This document shows, in pieces, positions 11,060 to 22,784 of a stretch of 64,000 nucleotides of DNA. Origin of the DNA: Amyelois transitella (Eukaryota > Arthropoda > Insecta > Lepidoptera > Pyralidae); the NCBI RefSeq assembly GCF_032362555.1, contig NC_083517.1:5600001-5664000 (forward strand), read 5' to 3'. The notes beneath the pieces were generated by a model. The model was not told the origin of the DNA and searched no databases. It worked only from the letters and a program-made list of their open reading frames with translations. Every line of letters begins with the position of its first letter. Position 1 is the stretch's first letter. The translations under genes and the position numbers were made by a program.

Positions 11060-13026
11060 TTAAAAAAATATATCAGTTTGTATTTTGGGTAGTTTCTTTA
11101 GTTTGGGCGTTAGTATGATATGTAGCCGTTTCTTTATTACTACGCTTTTTTTTTTGAAAAATAATTCATTCTAGATTTTACCAATCACACATCTTAAATT
11201 GGTTGTTGTTAGTAAAATGGTAAATGAATGGAACTGACTGGGCCGACTCCACATAAACATGAGTTATTACGTTATCTGATTTTTAAATAGGTAACAAGAG
11301 TAGAAATTTTTATAACTATACTTTTTACTGCCGAATGAAGGACTTACTTACATTTGTCTTAAAGGTTTCGATTGTATAAAGGTTCGAGTAGAAATTTATT
11401 CTCTACATCAATTTCAAACTGTGTTGCTGCAGATTTTCATTACCGACGATCCATTTCCATTCACAGTTAAAGTAAAATTGGCGGAATAAAAAAATAGTGT
11501 ACACTTATAAGAACTGTTAATTATACTTCTATACAAACGTCTTTTCCGCCTTAATCTAAAGAAAGAATGAAAAATCTTTATTTGGCGCAAGATGTAGGTA
11601 ACATTACATTGTTTATAAACATAGAAATTAAAAAAATACTTGATGCGACCAAAAAGGGTTTCCACTTTCTACTCAGCATATGCATGTGTATGATGAGGTT
11701 ACACAATGCGCTGATTTTCAGGGAAATTTAGTACGGAGGAGGCTTTGCCATTCAATATAAAGAATACATCTATCCGCCATCTCTTATTCTTATCCCTCTC
11801 ACTCACTCATGCCCGTCTTTTTCACTTTGAGGCTTCATTCACTTATAAAAAATGCGTTTCTTTCCTACATTTATGTCCTTAGGCACTAAATACATTTTAA
11901 TCTAAGTATTTTATTCATAATACGTCTACATAATATTTAAAATGTAAATAATCTTTTGTTATGTTTTTACATTACAATTCTGTAGTAACTCAATCAGGAA
12001 TTCCACTGTAGGTACTATACTCACTTACTTTTTTATTTACTGATGTAACTGTTGCCATTAATTGGAAAAGATAACGTTACTAAACAATGGAATTTATTTA
12101 TACAAAGAATTACGTGATATTTTTTCCACAGCACCTTTTCGATGATATTTAATTATCAAGCAAACATCATTCATTCAATTTTAAGCAAATTTCCAAAGGA
12201 TGATAAAGTTATATTTAACTCCATTGTTCGAATTAATTTACATAAAGCGTAAATTAATTCGAACAACGAATATGTAGTTGGAAAATTCGAAGTAAAAAAT
12301 GTGCAGGGAATGTACTTGCTCGAAAACTTTATTAGAAAATAGGTAAATTTAATAAATGACGTCAGTACCTATGCTTTTCTGAGACAAAGCTTTTTAGGCA
12401 AACCCTTCGAGCACCAGGATATCTGTTAAAGTTATCCCCAATTTTTATTTTATTTTAACACAACTGCTCCAAAATGCAGCGAAAGCGGGCTTACGTCTCC
12501 GAATATGTCAAACACACTTTTACTCCAAGCGAGTATTTTGAATGACCTTGGTGAATTGCTGCTCGGACTTCCAAGTTTTGTGGGAACTTATGATATGGGA
12601 CAGGGCATGTTCCGTAAATTTATACCTTGCAATAAATAGAAAGTGTACAGTTTTCAGTCGAGATTACCAACCATGCTAGTGTCAAAGCCAATTTATTGCT
12701 AGAACTTGAAATCCACCTTATACAAATTTACACGACGACCCACACCCATACCTATTAGATCGTATGTAAACCCTCGTGTTTAATTGGTATTTGTTTCTAT
12801 TGACAAAATGAATTCTGCGCCTGAAGCCTGACTTATACACCATTAATAAGTTACGAATAAGGAATAATACCTATTTTGGTACTTCGTACATAGCTAGCTA
12901 GTTATGCTAGAGTTAGTCATTGTTTATTGACTTGCTTCTAGCTAATGCTAGATGTACTACTAACTGTTTACCTGCGACTTCATCAGCGTACGTAGATAAC
13001 ACAGCATTTTTAGGGTAAAAAAGCAT
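11060..13026. other. Non-coding stretch with a perfect 18-bp inverted repeat
   Basis: No coding signal. Arms 12224-12241 and 12249-12266 (ttgttcgaattaatttac and its complement) pair perfectly across a 7-base loop. Confidence 0.5.
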
Positions 13027-13240
13027 ATGACCACTCCTTCTCTTTCCAATGGATATCGTAAAAGGCGACTAAGGGATATCCTTATAAACTTGGTATTCTT
13101 CTTTTTGGCGATGGGCTAGCATCCTGTCACTACTATCATCAAGCCAAAAAGCTGAACGTGGCCTTTCAGTCTTTTCAAGTCTGTTGGCTCTATCTACTCC
13201 GCAAGGTATACCTATATCTGTGACTATAGGTATGTATGTC
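13027..13240 (+). mobile_element. SINE-A copy, 5'-truncated and diverged
   Basis: The body runs from accactccttctctttcc to a disturbed 3' end, ending in ggtatgtatgt. Confidence 0.75.
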
Positions 13241-13473
13241 CGTAATCAAATGGCAATAACGGAAAATTGGATAACTAGTCCATTGGGTAAATTCGTATTT
13301 GTTTGACGTCCCACGTGATAGTAGGTACTATATTACACGGATTGTTATATTCGGATAACAATAACATCGGATAATAACTAGATAGATTTAGATGGCATTT
13401 CAGTTCAATGGGTCTTTGTGATGTACTGTAATACATTGTTACATTAATATAAGCACAATAATACACGTATAAA

Positions 13474-13639
13474 CTTGAGATTCCTCTTTTAGGCGATGGG
13501 CTAGCAACCTGTCACTATTTGAATTTCAATTCTATCACTAAGCCAAACAGCTGAGCGTGGCCAATCAGTCTTTTTAAGACTGGTGGCTTTGTCTACCCCG
13601 CTAGGGATATAGACGTGATCATATGTATGTATGTATGTA
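13474..13639 (+). mobile_element. SINE-A copy, 5'-truncated
   Basis: Starts within the body at ttgagattcctcttttagg and ends with gacgtgatcatatg and a (TATG)3 tail at 13620-13639. Confidence 0.8.
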
Positions 13640-14179
13640 ATGCACGTATAGTGCTCTCCCTCGGGAGAAAGTAATTTGATCGAAAATTAATGTAACTGTA
13701 ATTCAGGTAAAAAATGTGGTTTTTATGTTTCTAATTTTCAACAAAACTTTTACTTTCCTTAGGTTTGTTTAACCACTTAAAATAAATAATATTTCATTTA
13801 AATTCCAAATTTTGTAAACGTAAAGTAGATAGCATTAAACAAAAGTAAGGGAAAGGTTTGTTACTGTAATGCTCACTTGTTTGTACGATGGGACGCCTTA
13901 GCTGTAGCTTGTGACTGCAGTGGACACGGCATTTTTCAAAAAATCAAAGTAATTAAAATGATTTTTACTTGGACTAAAGGATTAAAGCTTTGTAAGAAAA
14001 TGAAAACAAAAAAAGCAATAGAAAAAACATCTGATAGATTGATTTGTTTTGCTCCAAGGGCAACCATATAGCACGCAAAATAGAGTAGTATTCACTAATA
14101 TCAGAGAAAATGATGGATTTTTTCAAGTTTTCTTAAAGAGGTAATCATAACAAGGACTGAATTTTTTCTAATAAGAGTC

Positions 14180-14278
14180 ATAACTCCACCGACAAAAATG
14201 TTCTTAAATTTAAGAAGAAAACCAACAACACACAACTCATAATATAGGTTTATTTAATATTCTTGTTGGTGGAGTTAT
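14180..14278. repeat. Inverted repeat, 11 bp perfect, extendable
   Basis: ataactccacc at 14180-14190 is repeated in inverted form at 14268-14278, and the inner flanks remain partly complementary. It may be the terminal repeats of a very small MITE. It sits directly before the hairpin at 14279-14338. Confidence 0.45.
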
Positions 14279-14338
14279 TGCATTGTTATTTATTGGTACA
14301 GTTCGACTTAGGAGTCGAACTGTACAAGCAACAATGCG
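14279..14338. repeat. Two-level nested hairpin
   Basis: The inner stem gtacagttcgact (14296-14308) pairs perfectly with 14313-14325 across a 4-base loop. An outer stem, cattgtt at 14281-14287 with aacaatg near 14330-14336, encloses it. Confidence 0.55.
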
Positions 14339-14532
14339 CAGATTTTGAAACCTCCTCCATTTTTGAAGTCAGTTCAAAAGAGAACAATACCTATCAAGTT
14401 TTTCTAGTACTCGCGTTCATAGGAGTAACTCATATCGTTGGCCAATTTTCCTGCTATATATCTACGAGAAAAACTTCAGTGAGGTGAGAATAAAACGTTA
14501 TTTTGCCTGAACGCCTTTCTTGAAAGCAAACA

Positions 14533-15240
14533 GAAGAAGGTTTGCTGTACAATGCAAATAAATGTGAGTTTATGGTGTTTAGGACGGTCTGCGGCAAATA
14601 CCCTGTCTCCGTGCCTGACATAAGGCTAAATGGTCATATTTTAAAACGCGTATATCAATTTAAGTACCTGGGGCATATTGTCGACGACCGTCTTAGAGAC
14701 CATAACGATATGGAGAGGGAACGCAGGGCGCTGGCGATCAGATGCAATATGTTGGCACGTAGGTTTGCGCGTTGTGGTCAGCAAGTTAAATTTACGCTTT
14801 TTAAAGCGTACTGTCAAGTTTTCTACACGTGTAGCCTATGGGCCAATTATACGCAGAGGGTCATCAGTGACCTGCGAATTCAATACAACAATGGATTCAG
14901 GGTAATGTTCGGGCTATCCCGCGGGTGTAGTGCATCGGATATGTTCGCTCAGGCACATACCGATGATTTCTATGCTATTTTGAGAAAGAGATCAGCCTCA
15001 ATGCTTAAGCGAGTGCGGGCCAGTACGAATGCTATCCTGAAAACCATTTGTGGGAGGTATGATTCACTCATTATGACAACTTGGGTGAACCGATGCATTA
15101 CGGGCCGAAACATTGTAGCCAAATTATAAATGTTTTATTTTTATTATTTTGTTATTAATATTGATTTATACTAACATAGCCAGTAAGTTAAATTGTTACT
15201 AACACTATGGATTGCAAAATCTGAAATAAAGAATTTATTA
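14533..15240 (+). mobile_element. 5'-truncated LINE: reverse transcriptase C-terminal part with intact frame
   Basis: An open frame to the stop at 15127-15129 encodes about 197 residues of the 3' end of a non-LTR reverse transcriptase ORF. It has the post-palm NANKCEFMVF block, then FKYLGHIVDD and a basic C-terminal domain. The 3' UTR ends with aataaagaatttattattat, a (TTA)n tail like that of CR1/Jockey-group elements. The copy is severely 5'-truncated and lacks the catalytic YADD box, so it cannot move on its own. It is a different family from the LINE at 52575-55400. Clade assignment is uncertain. Confidence 0.8.
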
Positions 15241-15820
15241 TTATTATTAAAACTATTTAACTGTAAATATAAAATTTTTCGAGTATTTAAGGTTTGCGAA
15301 TAGCATAGGTATACTGCCACTGAGCGGATTATTTCCCATGACTAACGATAAATTTTCCGAAAAATCGGGATGCTGCACCTGATGCTGGAGAGAATAATTG
15401 ATATGGAACTATTTTATCTTAAGTAACATTATTCTATTTTACATCGTACCGATAACGTGTCTGGGCTATTCACAAATGTTAAAAAGAAATGCTTATGTCC
15501 AATAGTGGTATACACTATCTTCTATTTATTTTTACTAAAGCGAGAGAAAAGATAATATATTATTATGGACCTCAGTGCAAGTGCAAAATAATTTGGATAT
15601 TTATCCAAAAAAAATAATATTCTTGCGATAAACAACTAACGATACAACTACTTATCAATTTCGAAGGTAAAACAAAAATCGATACTTATGTATGTTGCAT
15701 TACTTAAAATACACCCTAACCCAACTAAATTAGTTTTATCCAGCTAGCTTTTCTTTTTTAATGTAATTAAACCAATTAACTGTATAAACATGGTAATCTG
15801 AAAAATATTTTGCCATTCAT

Positions 15821-15874
15821 CTTAAGGTTGACTATTCGATATACGCACTTAAGGTTGACTATTCGATATACGCA
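15821..15874. repeat. Exact 27-bp tandem duplication
   Basis: The unit beginning cttaaggttgactattcga occurs twice head to tail (15821-15847 and 15848-15874) with no difference. It directly precedes the CG-richer candidate promoter. Confidence 0.8.
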
Positions 15875-15879
15875 GAAAG

Positions 15880-16091
15880 TGACGTACGTAGCCACTTGGC
15901 GTAGGGCCGAATCGTCAGCCATCGCGCAGCGCCAATCGATCGAATGCGCGCGCATTCTCCTATCTTAGCTTCAACAGAACCGTGACTCTGATCAACTTTG
16001 ATCTCGTAGAAATGTGTCGATTCAGTGCATAGTGTCTGCAAAACAGAAGTCAAGAAACTGTCGGTCTAGGAAAGGAAAGTAAACGAAAAAG
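15880..16091 (+). promoter_or_regulatory. Candidate promoter and 5' non-coding exon, possibly of Syt1
   Basis: The local composition changes to CG-rich (cgcgcagcgccaatcgatcg, gcgcgcgcattctcc) in otherwise AT-rich DNA. An arthropod Inr-like TCAGTG lies at 16022-16027, and a usable donor aaaaag|gtcagt at 16091/16092. The Syt1 start codon exon begins just after an acceptor (ttttggcag|acaaaATG), so a non-coding upstream exon must exist. This is the nearest good candidate, 5 kb upstream, and remains an inference. Confidence 0.35.
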
Positions 16092-16987
16092 GTCAGTGCG
16101 GTTTTAGAATCCCCTCCCATTTCTCAAACCCGTATGGCAGCCATTGAATTTTAAAAGGTTACTCATAACTTCCTCTCTAATCCTGAAGTGTATACTTATA
16201 TTTACTTTCTAAGAAATGTTATAGCATAACCATTTAATATAAGTTCTTATTATTTAAATAAAATTAAGTGAGATATAGCAATCTGCTGTTAAGCAAAACA
16301 GGGCGATGAAAGCCAAAGATCATTATAGAATTCCAAGAGGCTATTTAAATTTCATAAAAAAACAATGAATGTTTGCTAAATTTGGACTTACAATACAACC
16401 TTTATGTAGTTTCATTTACCTTTAAAATACAGCCATATGTCCATATTTGAAAATCTATTTTTATAATGTAACTTTATGTGGGCGTCAATATGTGACTGAA
16501 CTAAAATATATACTTACCAAGACTAGACAACAGACCTTATAAATCAAGCTTATCCTATAATGTGTTTTCTTCACAAATCCTATCTGCTACAGCATCACTT
16601 CATATTTCTAAACAAGCTGTTCTAAAGGCCGAATGCCTGGTAATACAACCATACAGTACCCTGAATATTAAGTACCTACTTAATAAAACGTATTATGATC
16701 ATCTACTAACTAATGTGCCACTAGTTATTTATAATCTCAGAATCTATCCCTATAGTTTAACAAAATTAATCGTCTTGTAAATCTTGTACTTAGTGTTAGC
16801 ATCTTCATATTTTATAATAAACCTCTCTATCATCTTTGCATGATCCCAGTTACTCTCTCAGCCTTCAAAACTCACGTTAAGAAACATTTTTTATTTTTCC
16901 TTTTTCTGTCTCTTCGAGTTCAGCTTACCTACTTGCCATCTTTATAACTGGTTCTCTAATCAGCATATCCTACTTTAATTCAGTCAC

Positions 16988-17033
16988 TGTCGGTAAAAGA
17001 AGTGAATTCGCAAATTCACTTCTTTTACCGACA
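16988..17033. repeat. Perfect 21-bp hairpin, 4-base loop
   Basis: tgtcggtaaaagaagtgaat (first 20 bases of the left arm, 16988-17008) is perfectly complementary to 17013-17033 across the loop cgca. It is cruciform-forming and probably a remnant of a foldback element. Confidence 0.7.
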
Positions 17034-17115
17034 ATTGATAAGATTACATAGGGCAATTTTAACTACTTTAACTTTGAAATGTGTAATTTTTTTGCCATAT
17101 AAAAAATACGTCGCC

Positions 17116-17183
17116 TGCCGTGACTAAAATTCACCCCAATCCTCTGCCCAATAGAGGATTGGGCTGAATCTTTAGTCACGGCA
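17116..17183. repeat. 30-bp imperfect hairpin
   Basis: The left arm at 17116-17145 (tgccgtgactaaa, then ccaatcctct) pairs with 17153-17183 with a one-base bulge and one mismatch, across a 7-base loop. It lies 83 bp after the previous hairpin. Confidence 0.65.
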
Positions 17184-18392
17184 CTTCAAGAGTTCTATGT
17201 TTTAAACACTGTTGATTGAAATAATTACACCGTCAATTTATATTTTTGTAAAACATTGTACGAGTAGCTTTTTGTCCTTTTCCTTTATCTTCATTGTATT
17301 TTAATACAATACATTTCTAGCTCTATTTAAATACTTATCTATATTTCTGAGGCGTCACCCAATTAAGTACAACTTTACTTTATATGCCAAAGGTTAACTG
17401 ACTGGTTCTTATATTATTTTTATTCTTCATTGTAATATCATCATGTTATGTTGTTTAATTTTCACCAAATTTCTTAAAAAAATTCTACTGTTACTTTGCC
17501 ACATCAAGAGTAACAAAGGTTTTTTTTTTATATTATCCATGGGAGCAAAGCCCCGTGCAAAATCTAGTCACTAATATTTTGAACTTCAGTTCACCGAAAA
17601 TATAAAGAAAACAAGGATTTTTTTAAATATACAATTGAATAACGTTTAAGTACAGCGTTTCGATTTATTGTGTTAGATGAAACTGGCAACCAAAACAATA
17701 CCTTTTTTAATCTATTCAAATAAGGTGAAGACTGCCGTAATATTAATATCTTAATAGCATAATATTTAAAGCCAATTTAAATTATCTAATAATCTATATA
17801 CATAATTTAAATAATAACAACAAACTAAAAATATTAACCATAAATTGATATGATACCCCATATCATTTACATTTTTTCATTTATACTTTACATGACCAAT
17901 ATGTTGAAACCATGCCAAACTATTACTCCAATTTGAACGCGGTTTAGATGTAATTAAAAATTGCTGTACAAAATTTCCTTCACTTCAACCCTCTAAGGGG
18001 GCAATACAGGGGTCAGCTTTTATGTTTTGAGATTGTCGTCCAATGGATATAGTAATAAAGCATTACTATAATTTATTTAAAAAACTATAATGGGATAGTA
18101 ATAGTTGTATGAAACTTCGCCATTTTGTATATGGGACACAAGAAACTTTTGAATTAAATAAATTTTCAGTTGTAAAAATATAATGCATTTATTTAATTCC
18201 AATCATATAAGAGTGAAAAGGGCGTTTAAGTTTATGAAACTTCATATTTTTTTACGCTGATGATTGAAAAAATCACAATGCATTTTTAATGTTCTATTTA
18301 TCAGATCTTGACTTGGTGATTAAGGGATGTCCGGGAGGAAGCATATATCCTTTCAAAATAAAAAAAAAATTACTTAAACCAATTTTTGTGAC

Positions 18393-18487
18393 GGAGCTTT
18401 ACGAAATGATTCATACCTTTTTAAAAAAAAAAAAATGAAACAAAAAAAAAAACAAAAAAAAAGGTATGAATCATTTCGTAAAGCTCC
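18393..18487. repeat. 30-bp inverted repeat around an A-rich core
   Basis: ggagctttacgaaatgattc begins the left arm at 18393, and its exact complement ends the right arm at 18487. The core between them is almost pure A. This looks like a small foldback element or a reverse-transcription artefact at a poly-A tail. Confidence 0.6.
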
Positions 18488-18504
18488 TGAAGCACCTAAA
18501 TTCA

Positions 18505-18670
18505 ACATCACTATATAGTATAAAACAAAGTCGCTATTTTAGTCTGTTTGTCTGTATGCTTAAATCTTTAAAATTACGCAACGGATTTTGATGCGGTTTT
18601 TTGTAACAGGTAGAGTGATTCAAGAGGAAGGTTTTTATGTATAATAGCTTTCCGCCCGCGGCTTCGCCCA
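18505..18670 (-). repeat. Interspersed non-autonomous element, copy 1
   Basis: The segment with gtctgtttgtctgtatgctt, acgcaacggattttgatgcg and gcggcttcgccca has an inverted sister copy at 34664-34850. It may be the end of a Helitron-like or other DNA element. The class is not certain. Confidence 0.5.
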
Positions 18671-18681
18671 CGTGTAATTCG

Positions 18682-18768
18682 GTTATATAAACAGGCTCCA
18701 TCTTTTTCTATATCTACCACAGCATGAGGAATATAATTCCCATTAACAAACAAAATTTCTTGAACCAT
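18682..18768 (-). pseudogene. Fragment of a transposon protein with an OTU-like DGxC motif
   Basis: On the minus strand from ATG at 18768, about 29 codons read MVQEILFVNGNYIPHAVVDI and then EKDGACLYN. DGACLY resembles the catalytic D-G-N-C-L-F/Y motif of OTU cysteine proteases, which occur inside some Helitron-type proteins. The frame then runs into the repeat at 18505-18670 and loses similarity. This is a hypothesis from a short motif. Confidence 0.35.
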
Positions 18769-18989
18769 TTTAATTAGAATTTTTTTAACTAAAACTATAT
18801 CTATGGAAATTAACTAAGACTAATAAAGTAACAAAGAAATGAATAAAAAATACTAACTAAATATACTATCAAAAATATCAAATCTAATCAACAAATCAAA
18901 AATTAACTGAAATAGAGAGTAAAATAAGTTAAATAAGTCAAGTTAAAAGTTAATGAATCAAACGAATAATAATTTCAAATCAAAATATT

Positions 18990-20390
18990 TGTAGTGTGTA
19001 ATATGTAGTTTCGCGTATGTCCGCTAGGGGCGCTGCTAAAATTACACGATAAATTAAAATATTTTACGCTACCTAGCTAAATGACGGTAACGAAACCATA
19101 GCGCGATCTATCTCGATGCCAACGCCATCTATCGAGCATCGAGACAACTCGTGATAGTTAATAGAAAATAAAATTCGGGTGTTTTATTTATGCATACCGA
19201 TTACGCCGAGATTTATGGACCGATTTACGTGATTCTTTTTTTGTTCGGTAGAGTATACTTTCAAGTTGGTCCCGTTGTTACCTAGTCAGGATCTGATGAT
19301 GGTATTCCAGGGAAATCAAGGGCAAACCTCAAATTTTCAGACAATTACGTTTTTGACAATTTCATAGATCTGTTTAAGTATTTGCGTCTGATAGTCATCA
19401 TCCCATGTGAATGAGCTGATGATGGAAGGTACAACTCCTCAACGGTTAGGAGTTGAAAGAAAATTCTTACGAAGTTATACGAACATGTGAGGCTATTAGG
19501 TTGACCTGATAATAAAAAGTAAATCTCATTAACGTTAAGAATTTAGGTGAAAATGGATGCGGACAAATTTCGTAGCTGTTTGTATGGGTAGTGTTAACAC
19601 AAAATAGGGATTTAAAGGCGTGATGTTATTAATGTTATGCATGTATGTACATAATTATGTATGTTATTATGTATGTTAAAGAGACGACTGAAAGTTGTCA
19701 TACAAAGTCTTTTTTTTTAAGGATGGGAAATCATCAAATGACCTCTCCCGCTCTGGGTGGAACGGAAGGGAGTGTCAGACTTTTACTGACTAAAACCCAC
19801 CTCGTTCCTTCAGTTGCCCTTTGCGTTCCGGGGCCACGGCATCTCGTTAGAACTTTCCCGCAGCCCCGGCTCAGTTTATCCCGTTTCCCCCTCTTGGGGG
19901 TTGACATTTCAAAAATCCCTTCTTAGTGCTCACTTATGTTACTAAAGGAACCTCTGTTCAAAATCTCAGACTCCTATACCGAGCGGTTTCGGCTGTGCGT
20001 TAATAAATCAGTCACCCAATCGCACCCCCTAAATCACGATTGGAGGGTAGTTTGAAAAAACTTATAATGTCAAACATATTTACTTGCCTATGTAAGTGTT
20101 CATGCCAAGTTTCAAGTTTATAAACCCAAGGAATAAGATTTTTCATAGAAACGTTTTTACCCCTTTTCCCCCCCTTGGGGGTTGAATTTCCAAAAATCCT
20201 TTCTTAGTGCTCCCCTACATATCCCAAGGAACCTACATTCCAAATTTCAGCTGTCTACGACCAGTAGTTTCGACTGTGCGTTGTCTGTCAGTCAGTCACT
20301 CAGTAACGGAAGAGTTTTATATATATAGATAACATTTATAATTTTGCACCCGTGCGAAGCCGGGGCGGGTCGCTAGTTAAGTATATACCA
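18990..20390. repeat. Composite repeat region
   Basis: Contains several typical repeat phrases: gcgcgatctatctcgatgcc near 19100, two related blocks with ccttgggggttgaatttc and tctcgttccttcag-like text at 19770-19930 and 20160-20300, gtcagtcactcagtaacgga near 20290, and a terminus cgaagccggggcgggtcgct at about 20357-20377. The inverse of that terminus occurs at 34671-34700. No intact frame is present. Confidence 0.45.
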
Positions 20391-21061
20391 TAGTCTGTCG
20401 CATGCCACAACTGTCCCAGAAAATATCCTACTGTGCTGATAACGAAAAATTAATTTGGCTGATTAGCAATTATTCCCGTGCATGGAGGCCGACATACTGG
20501 CCACCGAGAATACAAAAAAAAATATTGTTTTAAAAAGAGAAAAATATTAATTGCGCGCTAAAAATTACTTTTATCGCGCAATTAATAATAATTGTGTTTT
20601 CGAGAGCAAAAAAAATATAGTTCTATGTATTCTTCTTTAGTGGTTCTACTACAATAAATCTATAATTATAATTTATTAGTTTGATTATCCAAAGTGCACT
20701 TTTCCTTCAACGAAAGTATAATCGATTCTTCAATTCGCCACAAAAAATATTTATTTTAGAGAATCATTTGTATCTAGAATAAATAATCTCACATCCGATA
20801 ATTAATGAATTTGAAAAGATATCAAATGCCGTACGGGAACCCTGGAAACTTCTCGTGTCGCCATGCCGTGAGATCCTTGCCACAACGAACATCATGGGGC
20901 ATTGGGCATCGTGGCATGTCACAGCATGCCTCACGATGTTGCCATGGTTCTAGTGATTGCTTAACATTGATTTGAGAATCTCCTTTTCTTGTCAGTTGGC
21001 AATTTTTGAAGTTTGACTTATTAAAACATCAGAATTAATTTCATTATTTTTGGCAGACAAA

Positions 21062-22784
21062 ATGTCACCTCTTCTGGCCAGGCTGTTAAGATGGCGGCGA
21101 GAAACTGCGGAAATAAACGCAGCCGAAGAAGGCGGCTCCACCACAGAATTACGTAAGTCGATAGTATGCATTTTCGAACCTAAGCGATTCATTTGAAAAT
21201 TTTAAACTTACAATTTGAACAGTAGCGACCACATTTATTTGTAAAGCTTAAAAGGTTAGCTTATGAATCTTCAAATATATTTAACTAGCGGACAAGCCCT
21301 GCATCGCAGTATGTCTCTTGAATATTTTTTTGTAAGTTTATGTCGTAAAAAAACAAGTTAACTTCTGTTTTTCACATATTCTGGATCAACACAATATTTG
21401 AGTTATTAAAACCAACATACTTACCATGTTGAAGATTTTCGCAATTACTTCATTCACAATTAATTCGTTTAAGTACCTACTTGTAATCTAAATCAATAGG
21501 TACTTATCTCTTTTATTTTTTAACTCTTCAGATCCAAATCTCTAAATAACTGAAGATGATAAATATATGTATATAGATCCTAAAAATCGTGAACACTAAC
21601 GATTACAAACGTTAGTTACCGTTAGCAAATGATGGTGACTTCTAATCGAAATATATTTAATCTTTAATAAAAGCAATGATGACGGTTTATCCCGAGTTCA
21701 AATACACCTCAGAATAACAACTCAATAATACGTTGTTTATGATATAATATTATAAATTGGTTTACGTAAGTAGAGTACATTCCTCACATTATAATATTTG
21801 TCGTGTTAAGTAACATGTAAACACATAACCTTATGAATTCACAAGGATGTCAAATACATGCTTCTTTGCAGCTGGGGAACTATCGATGGAAACTACGTCA
21901 ATACCACCTTCCCAAGAGACCATCGGGGAGGTAACGGCCGACATTGCCAAAAAGATCGGCATGGAGACATGGCAGTTTGTTGCCATTCTTGTTGGTAAGA
22001 TTATTCTCTTCATTTCAATTATTTGTCACATTTATAAAAAAACAAACACTGCCTAAAAATTTGCCGTGTAGGTGCTGTTATTGTAATTGAGATTAAGGTA
22101 GATAAGGACAAAAAGCAGTAACAAATAGTGCGCGAAAAAGATACGTAATAGATTAAAGTGTTTTTAATACTCAATCAGCGCTGACAAAGTTTTGGTTCAA
22201 TATTTGTAGTTTTTAAAGTCAATATATTTTTCATAAATAGATAGAAATAATCTCAAGTTAAATAATGATAAAAAATACCTTAAACTAAATAAACAACCGT
22301 AGATATTGCAAGTACATAAGACAATGTTTTATCAAATATAAAAAACATTTTGACAGGCGTTGCGGTCGTGGTGCTCGGAATATGCTTCTGCTGCATCAGA
22401 AGATGTTTCCGCAAGAGACGCTCCAAGGATGGCAAAAAGGGTATGAAAGGAGTCGACCTGAAATCCGTCCAACTCCTAGGTTCTGCTTACAAGGAGAAGG
22501 TAATGTTACAGTTCCACCACATAACCATATTTTGTTTTTTGTTTCTGATTTTTTATAGTGAACACTAGTTACTCTCATATATTTTTTTAACTTACGTGTC
22601 CTTTTACACGTGTAGATCGTCGTCATTCATGTACTTGTAAGATATGAGATATTCATGTGAAATTTGGCGCGGGACATGCATTTAGGTTCAGCCGGACATG
22701 GAGGAACTGACGGAGAACGCCGAGGAGCCGGACGACGGTGACTCCAAGAAAGAGGAGCAAAAGCTAGGCAAACTCCAATTTAAG
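21062..22784 (+). CDS. Syt1: Syt1 exons 1-4: luminal, transmembrane and linker part
   Basis: Exon 1 encodes [20 protein letters not shown] and ten more residues, with no cleavable signal peptide; synaptotagmins use the membrane helix as signal anchor. Exon 2 ends inside the helix ([10 protein letters not shown]), and exon 3 continues with [20 protein letters not shown]. Exon 3 then holds the conserved linker [18 protein letters not shown], and exon 4 an acidic stretch ending KLGKLQFK. The N-terminus is much shorter than I recall for the Drosophila protein, while everything from the helix on is conserved. Confidence 0.93.

Noticed and set aside
22396..22626. Minus-strand frame across Syt1 exon 3
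   Set aside because: It is antisense to the transmembrane and linker exon, which is fully explained by Syt1.
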